64,000 nt of DNA from Henriciella sp. (lineage in GTDB: Bacteria > Pseudomonadota > Alphaproteobacteria > Caulobacterales > Hyphomonadaceae). The stretch lies in NCBI GenBank assembly GCA_013214545.1, contig JABSQB010000010.1, positions 28,910 to 92,909 of the forward strand, read 5' to 3'. The stretch's first letter is position 1. Every line of letters begins with the position of its first letter. Position numbers and translations under genes: made by a program. Of this stretch, positions 55,739 through 62,669 are shown in pieces. Below the pieces are notes generated by a model. That model worked only from the letters and a program-made list of their open reading frames with translations, searched no databases and was not told the origin of the DNA.

Positions 55739-56793
55739 TGTCGCACGATTACAAAATGGTGCAATGGAACCCGTTCAAGAAACGGTTCGACGTCTGGATG
55801 CTCAGCGGCGTGGCGCTCTACCTCGTCTCTTTCATTACACTGACCTATGCGACCCAACCTGAGGGGAACAGTTTCACCCCGATCCAGGCGATGATCCGGG
55901 CGACCGGCACCCTCGCCTTCCTTATGCTCAATTTCATTCTCTGCATCGGTCCGCTCGCACGGTTTTCTCACCGGTTCCGGCCGTTTTTGTACAATCGCCG
56001 ACATATCGGCGTGACGACTTTCCTGATCGCGCTGGTGCATGGCGGTCTGGTGCTGCTCTGGTATCATGGCTTCTCGGAAACCAATGCGTTTGTCTCCCTC
56101 TTCATCTCCAATCCGCGCTATGACAGCATTTCGGGCTTCCCGTTCGAAGTTCTTGGCTTCATCGCCCTGATCATCATGTTCCTGATGGCCGCGACGAGCC
56201 ATGATTTCTGGAACGCCAATCTCGGTCCCGGTATCTGGAAAGCGCTGCATATGAGCGTCTACGTGGCCTACGGCCTACTCGTCGCGCACATGGCGCTGGG
56301 CGCGCTGCAGTTCGAGAAAAGACCAATCTTTTTCCTGGTCCTTGGAACCGGCGCCGGGACGGTGATCCTTCTGCATCTGGTCTCATCCATTGCCAGCTTG
56401 CGCATCTCTGATCGTATCGGTCATGAAGGCTGGCTGCGCGTGGCAGAAGTGCGTGAGCTGGAAGACAAACGCGCCAAGATCATTCGCCCGGTCGACGGTG
56501 ACGCCATCGCAGTGTTTCGGGACGGCGACCGGATCGCGGCGGTCTCAAACATCTGTCGCCATCAAGGCGGCCCGCTGGGCGAAGGCAAGGTGGTTGACGG
56601 ATGCATCACCTGTCCCTGGCATGGCTTCCAATATCGGATGGAGGACGGCCAGTCGCCGCCGCCCTTCACAGAGAAAATCGCAACTTATGCGACCCGCATC
56701 ATGAATGGTACGGTGTATGTCAATCCAAAGCCTAATCCCCCAGGCACGCCGCAGGCGCCGAGTGAAGTAGGAGGCTCGAATGAGCAAGGATGA
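55738..56793 (+). CDS. Ferric-reductase-like membrane protein with C-terminal Rieske domain
   Basis: A 351-residue protein. Residues 15-225 hold about six helices of the ferric-reductase-like / MsrQ heme-b type; candidate heme ligands lie in HIGVTTFLIALVHGG and ALHMSVYVAYGLLVAHMALG. Residues about 235-335 form a Rieske domain with Cys273-Arg-His275 (CRHQGGPLGEG) and Cys292-x-x-His295 (CPWHGFQYRMEDG). Usually this membrane module is followed by a flavin reductase; here a Rieske cluster replaces it, giving an electron path between heme b and a cytosolic or periplasmic partner. It overlaps the 49-residue gene and, by 14 bp, the next gene. Confidence 0.88.
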   Translation: MSHDYKMVQWNPFKKRFDVWMLSGVALYLVSFITLTYATQPEGNSFTPIQAMIRATGTLAFLMLNFILCIGPLARFSHRFRPFLYNRRHIGVTTFLIALVHGGLVLLWYHGFSETNAFVSLFISNPRYDSISGFPFEVLGFIALIIMFLMAATSHDFWNANLGPGIWKALHMSVYVAYGLLVAHMALGALQFEKRPIFFLVLGTGAGTVILLHLVSSIASLRISDRIGHEGWLRVAEVRELEDKRAKIIRPVDGDAIAVFRDGDRIAAVSNICRHQGGPLGEGKVVDGCITCPWHGFQYRMEDGQSPPPFTEKIATYATRIMNGTVYVNPKPNPPGTPQAPSEVGGSNEQG

Positions 56794-57529
56794 TTTCTTC
56801 ATCGGATGGGCTGAAACGCCGGAGGTCGACCGCCGCTTTATGCTGGGCGCAGGCCTCAGCATCATCACGGGCACAACCGCCGTTGGCATCGGTATCTCAG
56901 CGCGCCAGCGCCCCGTCGGCAGCGGCACATGGAACATGGGCGAGATCCGCGAATGGCGCGGCATCGCGACTTCAGAACCATATGGCATGATACGCACGCT
57001 TGACCTGGACGGCACGGAGCGCACCGCCTTGCTTGCATGCCAGGGCAAATGCGGGGTCAGCGCCAAGATCGGCGCGCTGGCAGGCAAACCCGTCGTGGTC
57101 AAAGGGTCTCTCATTCATCGCGGCCGCCATGCGATGATCGCTGTGGTCGACGGCCTGGACTGGATCCGCGAAGACCCGGATGGCAGCATTGATGGTCTCG
57201 CCTTCCCTCAGCCCGAACCGATCATGGACGTTTCGCTGAATGGCGAGATCATGGACAGCAAATGCTGGTTCGGCGCAATGCGCCCGGCGCGCGGCAAGAT
57301 TCACAAATCCTGCGCCAGCCTGTGCATTCGCGGCGGGCTACCCCCGGCATTTTATGTGCGAGATATGAAGGACCAGACCGCTTTGATGATCATGACCTCG
57401 GGCGGGTATGGTCACAATAAGGACCTGCTGCCCTTCGTAGCTGAGTCGGTGTCGATAACCGGTCAGCTGCAACGCTTTGGAGATCTGTTCCTTCTGGATG
57501 CACCGGTCAGCGCGATCACGCGGCTCTAA
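56780..57529 (+). CDS. Tat-like exported or anchored Cys/His-motif protein, unknown function
   Basis: A 249-residue protein. Near the N-terminus an Arg-Arg pair before a hydrophobic stretch (VDRRFMLGAGLSIITG) resembles a Tat signal or anchor. A beta-rich middle domain follows, with CQGKCGVSAKIG. Near residue 160 is the striking motif GEIMDSKCWFGAMRP, then GKIHKSCASLCIRGGLPPAF, containing three Cys and a His suited to metal or cluster binding. I do not know a functional name for this motif. It overlaps the ferric-reductase-Rieske gene by 14 bp, so it probably acts with it on the periplasmic face. It is last in the rightward operon. Confidence 0.75.
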   Translation: MSKDDFFIGWAETPEVDRRFMLGAGLSIITGTTAVGIGISARQRPVGSGTWNMGEIREWRGIATSEPYGMIRTLDLDGTERTALLACQGKCGVSAKIGALAGKPVVVKGSLIHRGRHAMIAVVDGLDWIREDPDGSIDGLAFPQPEPIMDVSLNGEIMDSKCWFGAMRPARGKIHKSCASLCIRGGLPPAFYVRDMKDQTALMIMTSGGYGHNKDLLPFVAESVSITGQLQRFGDLFLLDAPVSAITRL

Positions 57530-58299
57530 TTGGTCGATCCGAAGCTCGCGCCGGTCTTGTCGAAATAGGCTCGCCAGAAGGCGCGCAGCTCTCCGATCGG
57601 CAGATCATATTCCTGCCGCGGAACGATGCGCGCGACCACATCAACGCCGCCCATTTTAGGCACTTGCTGCGCCACCGACGCCTCAGAGTATGCGGCGAGA
57701 TCTGCGCCGTAGCGGTAGAACGAGAACCCGTCCGAATGCTGCATCAAATCCGAGACGATCACGAGGCGACGGTTCTTACGGTTGTTCTGAAAGTCAGCGC
57801 GATCACCGACGGAGTAGAGCGCTTCAAACAAAGGCGAACTTGGTTGACTGGTGGTCTTCAGCGTCTCGCCGACAGTACTGGTCAGCGGCAGGTAAAATTG
57901 CTCGCGCCACGTATCATCGATCATGCGCGGGTTCTGCAGGATCGGATTGGCATCCTCGACACTGCCGGGTGAACAATGCGTGTAGAGCGTCGTCGGATCA
58001 AATGGCGTCGCGCTGTTCGGCAGAACAACGGTGAGGCGCCCGAAGCGCGGCAATGTCCGCGCCTCATTATCGATCAGCTCATCCACCCAGGCGAGATCAT
58101 TTTCGCTAAATGGGTCGGACTGATCGATCAGAATGATCGTGTGTGCGGGATCCTGCCGGTCCATCCGGCAAGCCGTGTCGACATCAAGCGCGGGCGCTGA
58201 ATTGAATGCAGCGACGGAAAACAATCCAACCACCGAAAACAGCATGACGCCAATCGCGCCGCGCCAGAACCAGGGACCTCTTTCTCTAGGACGCGCCAT
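57526..58299 (-). CDS. VWA-like membrane-anchored protein
   Basis: A 257-residue protein with one N-terminal helix (residues 12-33). A soluble domain resembles a von Willebrand A fold: HTIILIDQSDPFSENDLAW with a partial metal-site motif (Asp59-Gln-Ser61), a middle segment with SSPLFEALYSV, and RRLVIVSDLMQHS as a later core strand with Asp. The DxSxS metal site is incomplete (the second Ser is replaced). It lies 17 bp downstream of a coiled-coil membrane protein gene on the same strand, and its stop overlaps the convergent neighbour by 4 bp. Family function is unknown to me. Confidence 0.65.
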   Translation of the reverse strand: MARPRERGPWFWRGAIGVMLFSVVGLFSVAAFNSAPALDVDTACRMDRQDPAHTIILIDQSDPFSENDLAWVDELIDNEARTLPRFGRLTVVLPNSATPFDPTTLYTHCSPGSVEDANPILQNPRMIDDTWREQFYLPLTSTVGETLKTTSQPSSPLFEALYSVGDRADFQNNRKNRRLVIVSDLMQHSDGFSFYRYGADLAAYSEASVAQQVPKMGGVDVVARIVPRQEYDLPIGELRAFWRAYFDKTGASFGSTN

Positions 58300-58316
58300 T
58301 ATTCATCTCCCTGCTT

Positions 58317-59900
58317 TCAGGCCGATTTTGCATCGTGTTGGTTTTGGCTCGCCAAGCGGGCTTCGCGGGCTTTGCCGAGTTCCTTGTTGACCTGCTTCTG
58401 GATCGAAGACAGGCCCTTCTGGACCGATTGAATGTGCGTTTCGAGCCATTCCCGCGACAGGTTCAGGGCGGTCAGGTTTTGCTCAATCGTCTTGATCGCC
58501 GCATTCGCCTGCTCGCGCTCCTTGGACAAATCGAAGCCTGGCAGGTTCGGCGTAACGATCTCATCGAAATAGGCCGGGATCGCGGCCTGCTCTCCGAGTT
58601 TGTCCCGGAACTTGTTCCGCGCCCGGCGATGGGCCTGACGATAGGCAATCTTCAAGGACCGTTCCTGATCACCGGCTTTGGCCGCAATACCGACGGCCTT
58701 GTCGCGATTGGCTTCCAGCACGTTGAGTGACTTTTCGATCTCGCGCTTCGCCGCTGTATGGCGCTTGTGCTGAGTCTCGAACCAGAAGCGGCAACGGGTG
58801 AAATAGTCCGACAGATCATCGCGTACGCCATTGCGGACCGCCTGGCGTTTCTCATAAGCCAGGCGTTCCTTACGCCAGACGCGGCCATAGCCAGGATAGC
58901 GATCGGAAATCTTGTCATAGCCCTCATAAATGGCGACGCCAAAGATGGTGAGACCAATCAGGAGCAGGCCTATGGCGACAAGTGAGTCGAGCCCGAAAAT
59001 GTTCGGGAACATGCTGGCGACCACGGCGCCAGGCGAGATATCAAACATCGAGAACCCAGCCAGCGAACCAGCGTCCTGAGCGGCATGCAGCGCGACTTCT
59101 ACAGCGTCGCGGAAATGCGCGATGAAGAAGTTCAACATGATCCCGAATGTGATCAGCACGCCAGCGACAACACCGCCAGCGATCTTGAAACCCTTTTCCG
59201 GGTGGTTGAGGTAACGCAAGCCGAAAAAGCCCGCCAACACACCGGTCAGGACGTTCACGGCGCTGATCCCGAATGCGACCATCATGCCGCCCATCAGGCC
59301 GGATGACTGAGCATCCTTGAAAAGAAGCGCATTGAAGCAGCCCTCAATGATCATGATCAGAAGCAGAATGGCGAGGGTCTGCTCGACATTCTTTTTGATA
59401 TCTGGCGTACGCTTGCCGATCTTGTCGCCATGCTCCTGTTTGAAATGTTGGAGCTCTACGACGGTGGCATCGTGATGATCGCGCGCCGACTCAGCGTCAT
59501 CGACCTCATAGTGACGGAACTCGTTTTCTTCAGCCTTGATCACTTCGCGCAGATGATCGGGATGAATGTCGGCTGGCGTACAATCCTGAATATAGTTGCG
59601 GACACCTGCGGCTGTGCTGCTCATCCACGTCTCGAGGCTTCGGCGGGCGCCGCCTGCGCGCTCAGCGATTTCCTGCTCGCGCTCGCTCCACTGATCCTCG
59701 GTGATGGCTTCTGACGCTGGCACAGCATCGGCTGCGTCTTCCTGAGCGATCTTTCGGGTGCGCCCGCGGCTGAACCCTAGGTCGCCTTCAGCCAGCTTGC
59801 CGCGTAATCCATGCTTGGCGAGCGACTCTTTCGCTTTGAACGGCTTGATCGAAGACTGATACCCGATATCCGCGCCCCAGCGCACCGATTTTCTACTCAT
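58317..59900 (-). CDS. Four-helix membrane protein with coiled coil, unknown function
   Basis: A 527-residue protein from ATG 59900 (GGGA about 10 bp upstream); ATG 59915 is possible. A soluble, charged N-terminus of about 175 residues (DDAESARDHHDATVVELQHF) precedes four helices: TLAILLLIMIIEGCFNALLF, MVAFGISAVNVLTGVLAGFF, GGVVAGVLITFGIMLNFFIA and LVAIGLLLIGLTIFGVAIY. A long C-terminal coiled-coil region (about 350-520) is rich in Lys, Glu, Arg and Ala. No enzyme motif is visible. With the VWA-like gene behind it, this looks like a two-gene module. Confidence 0.7.
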   Translation of the reverse strand: MSRKSVRWGADIGYQSSIKPFKAKESLAKHGLRGKLAEGDLGFSRGRTRKIAQEDAADAVPASEAITEDQWSEREQEIAERAGGARRSLETWMSSTAAGVRNYIQDCTPADIHPDHLREVIKAEENEFRHYEVDDAESARDHHDATVVELQHFKQEHGDKIGKRTPDIKKNVEQTLAILLLIMIIEGCFNALLFKDAQSSGLMGGMMVAFGISAVNVLTGVLAGFFGLRYLNHPEKGFKIAGGVVAGVLITFGIMLNFFIAHFRDAVEVALHAAQDAGSLAGFSMFDISPGAVVASMFPNIFGLDSLVAIGLLLIGLTIFGVAIYEGYDKISDRYPGYGRVWRKERLAYEKRQAVRNGVRDDLSDYFTRCRFWFETQHKRHTAAKREIEKSLNVLEANRDKAVGIAAKAGDQERSLKIAYRQAHRRARNKFRDKLGEQAAIPAYFDEIVTPNLPGFDLSKEREQANAAIKTIEQNLTALNLSREWLETHIQSVQKGLSSIQKQVNKELGKAREARLASQNQHDAKSA

Positions 59901-60177
59901 TTTGCCCAATCCCATTAACAAAGCTGGCCCGAAAATTAACCCTGCTGAAAATCAGGGCTCGGCCTTAACAACTTCCTAAGACGGCATTCAAAGTCGTTCG
60001 TCGCGAGGCTTAAATTTGCGTCATCAATTAGCTTACGCTGATTTTTCGTATTTTTTTGCCGATTGCTGACCTGTTGCGCTGGATCGACGAGCGTATATTT
60101 ACGCGCCGAATTGTCTCCCGCCGCAACAGTTCAGAATCGAACTAGAACAAAGAAATTGGTCGAGTTTGACCCACGAT
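59901..60177. other. AT-richer intergenic stretch
   Basis: 277 bp between the sulfotransferase stop and the coiled-coil protein start, clearly more AT-rich than the surroundings, with a T-run near 60050. A small inverted repeat CCCTG-CTGAAAAT-CAGGG lies near 59940-59960. It must hold the promoter of the minus-strand coiled-coil gene. I see no gene in it. Confidence 0.5.
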
Positions 60178-60930
60178 CTACAGCAATTCCAAAATCTCTT
60201 TTCGAAACGTCTGAACGAGATGGTCCTTGTAGTCGACGGGAACCACTTTTTTGATGGAGTTTCTTCCAAAACAATTGGCGCTGAGATCGATCCCGTACCG
60301 GCGGATATAATCCTTACATCTTGTCTCAACACATTTTGGATGGTTCGCTAATTCATTATAATCAACGTGCAGACATCGTTCGCCCAGGTCTTCCAGCAGC
60401 GTGTGCAATATCCGGTTCTCTTTAACCGCACGCGGTAGGTTCTCCATCATTTTGTCCAAAACCATGCGTTCCACGAGGTGCGAATAGTCACTCGTCAAGC
60501 CGCTCTTTCTGCTATGATACATCCCAGTGAGCTGGGCCAAGGACCGAGACACGACTACATCTATTACCCGGTTCCTCGTGAGCACGAAAACTGGAACTTC
60601 ATCAAACCGTTCCTCTAAAATCTCAATCAGAAGCTTTATCACTGCAATCTGATCGTCATCGTTTGTTTTGGGTTTCAACCCCTTCAGGTTTGGGTATTTG
60701 TATCGAACAATCTGATGAGTGTACTGCACCATCGTCTTCAACGAATATATTTCTCCGTTATCGGTACTCGCCCTACACCGATCAAACAGCAGATCGAGGT
60801 GTTCGCCGTGAGCTGCGTCTCCGGCCGCTTCTTCTTTGAAAAATTTGAGTGCGTACTCGGCTGGAATCCCAAAGCCCAGTGACCGCAGATCCTCGCAGAA
60901 AAGCGTGGAGCCTGACCGCTGGCAAGCCAC
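60178..60930 (-). CDS. Stf0-like sulfotransferase, 5' end altered
   Basis: About 250 residues resembling PAPS-dependent sulfotransferases of the Stf0 / LPS type. The 5'-phosphosulfate loop is VVACQRSGSTLFCEDLRSLG, FGIPAEYALKFF follows the usual GxPxEY block, and VPVFVLTRNRVIDVVVSRSL gives the 3'-phosphate motif with Arg and Ser. In the family the loop begins within a few residues of the initiator Met. Here no ATG is present and the frame continues upstream only as out-of-frame MFS sequence. The first usable codon is GTG 60930 with a poor ribosome site. Base composition is visibly more AT-rich than neighbours. It may be a transferred gene that lost its start, or one translated from GTG. Confidence 0.65.
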   Translation of the reverse strand: MACQRSGSTLFCEDLRSLGFGIPAEYALKFFKEEAAGDAAHGEHLDLLFDRCRASTDNGEIYSLKTMVQYTHQIVRYKYPNLKGLKPKTNDDDQIAVIKLLIEILEERFDEVPVFVLTRNRVIDVVVSRSLAQLTGMYHSRKSGLTSDYSHLVERMVLDKMMENLPRAVKENRILHTLLEDLGERCLHVDYNELANHPKCVETRCKDYIRRYGIDLSANCFGRNSIKKVVPVDYKDHLVQTFRKEILELL

Positions 60931-61652
60931 AACAAGTCCAAAGACACTGCGATTGAGAAATACGCGAACGCGCCAGCAAAGATTAGCGGCCCCAAAAGCA
61001 AGGACGCGCAGAATGACGGTTTGGAGAAGCAGACCTTCAAATCCCCGAGAAAACCAATCTCCTGGTCGGTTGGCAGGAAACGGCTTTCGGGAATTCGATG
61101 CGAAAGCATGAGCGCACACAGGCCTAGTACGGCAAGCACCGCGAACACTGAATTCCACCCCGCGAGACCGACAATAAACACGGCCAGCAAAGGTGCCAAT
61201 ACTGGCGACCAGGTGATCATCGCGCTGGCATCTGACAGCGTTTTTGCCGCTTGCTGATGATTGACGCCATGCAGCACAAGCGTTCGTCCCAGCACCGCAA
61301 CAAACCCGGCTGAGCATCCCTGAAAAAAGCGAATCGCAAACACCTGATTGGCGCTGGTCGCAAGGTACGCCAGCACCGACACGCTGGAGAAAGCGATCAA
61401 CGCGGCGTAGAGCAGGTTCTTGTGCCCCATTCTTTGCGCAAATATCGCCAGAAGCAGGTGTCCAACTGCGAATCCAAAGGTGAAGAATGCCGTGATGTAC
61501 GCCCCGCCAGTCTCCCCTTCGAACAGGTCTGACATGATGTTCGGAATGATCGGCACAATGATGTTGATCGAGATCGCTCCAAACGAAGCGAAGACAGCTA
61601 ATTTGAGCGCTGAAACATCCTGCGATACGTGTGTCGTCATCTCTTCATTCAT
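60738..61652 (-). pseudogene. MFS transporter truncated by recombination (Bcr/CflA-like)
   Basis: A 304-codon frame. Residues 1 to about 230 read as the first half to two-thirds of a drug-type MFS carrier: KLAVFASFGAISINIIVPIIP, GHLLLAIFAQRMGHKNLL, RFFQGCSAGFVAVLGRTLVL and LLGPLIFAGAFAYFSIA. After about base 60945 similarity stops: the remaining residues (CGHWALGFQPSTHSNF...) are the sulfotransferase gene read in another frame. At least four helices are missing, so transport function is probably lost. The ATG at 61652 overlaps the lysR stop (ATGA), showing the ancestral lysR-MFS coupling. Confidence 0.75.
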
Positions 61653-62551
61653 GCACCGAGGCGACAAATCTCAGTGATCAATCTGTTGGCCGCTGGCCCC
61701 GGTTCATAACCAGCGCGGGTGACCAGAATCAATGGCACCGTCGCTTGCAGCTCATCAATCTGAAGTCTCGGAGACTTGGTCTCGAGCGCATTGCGGCAAG
61801 CAGGATGCTCAAGGATAATCGTCAAATACTCACCCTTGGCGAGCAGAGAATTGATAACTTCGCGGTTGGACACCAGCAGCGCATTTGGCGGCGGTTTTTC
61901 GCCCATGCGCGCGAACGTATCAACCAATGGCGCTGCGACTTGCCCGCCACGGCTGATCAGGATCCATTGGTACTGCATCAGCTCGCCAAAAGACGGGTTT
62001 TCAAGCTCCAGCGCAGGATGATTCTGGCTCGCAACGATTTCCAATTCTAGCTCAAGAATTCTGCGCGCCTTGAGGTCTGGCCGCACAGATGCCGTGTCTT
62101 CCAAAGTGACCACAATATCGCACGCGCCTGAAATGAGCTGCTCAATGCGCTCATATGGACCGCTTTCGGTATTGCCGCTGAAGCGAATTTCCACATCGTC
62201 CAAGCTGAGCTGTGAATTCATGAGCGCGTTCGGTACCAGCTCAGGCAATGCCACCGGCGCAACGTTCAAACGCACGACCTCTTGTCGCTTGTTGGTGAGA
62301 TCTCGCACATCATTCTTGGCCGCAGAGACCTCGCTCAGGATCGATGTCGCCCGGCGATATATGGCTAATGCGCTCGGTGTCGGTGTCAGGATGCGCGCGC
62401 TGCGATCGAACAGACTGACCCCCAAGGACGTCTCAAGGTTCTTCAGCAAGCGCGTCACGTTTGGCTGCGCCGTGTTCAGTTTTCGCGCCGCCGAGTTCAC
62501 AGAGCCTTCTTCGATATAGGCGGTCAGCGCTTGTAATTGTCGCAAATTCAT
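61649..62551 (-). CDS. LysR-family transcriptional regulator
   Basis: A 300-residue LysR regulator. The winged helix-turn-helix is at 1-60 (MNLRQLQALTAYIEEGSVNS, AARKLNTAQPNVTRLLKNLE). An effector-binding domain from about 90 has VVRLNVAPVALPELVPNALM at its start and QWILISRGGQVAAPLVD later. It is divergent from the TonB receptor gene, with a 118-bp shared control region, and coupled to the truncated MFS gene downstream. It likely controls the receptor and answers to its substrate; the ligand is unknown. Confidence 0.92.
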   Translation of the reverse strand: MNLRQLQALTAYIEEGSVNSAARKLNTAQPNVTRLLKNLETSLGVSLFDRSARILTPTPSALAIYRRATSILSEVSAAKNDVRDLTNKRQEVVRLNVAPVALPELVPNALMNSQLSLDDVEIRFSGNTESGPYERIEQLISGACDIVVTLEDTASVRPDLKARRILELELEIVASQNHPALELENPSFGELMQYQWILISRGGQVAAPLVDTFARMGEKPPPNALLVSNREVINSLLAKGEYLTIILEHPACRNALETKSPRLQIDELQATVPLILVTRAGYEPGPAANRLITEICRLGA

Positions 62552-62579
62552 TCCGTTTCCACCCCGAGCTTATGCCTTC

Positions 62580-62636
62580 TTGATATCAAAATCACGCTTA
62601 TTGATATTTGACAGATATACCACTCGCGCGAACAAT
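62580..62636 (+). promoter_or_regulatory. TonB-receptor promoter with TTGATAT direct repeats
   Basis: TTGACA (62608-62613), a 17-bp spacer and AACAAT (62631-62636) form a likely promoter for the receptor gene. Just upstream, TTGATAT occurs at 62580-62586 and 62601-62607, 21 bp apart (two helix turns). The first lies in the palindrome TGATATCA. This is a good candidate binding region for the divergent LysR regulator. Confidence 0.5.
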
Positions 62637-62669
62637 TAAGCAAGCCAATAATATGACAGGGAGGCACTC

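Noticed and set aside
60931..61317. N-terminal extension of the sulfotransferase frame
   Set aside because: These about 129 codons are MFS coding sequence read one base out of frame and bear no similarity to sulfotransferases.
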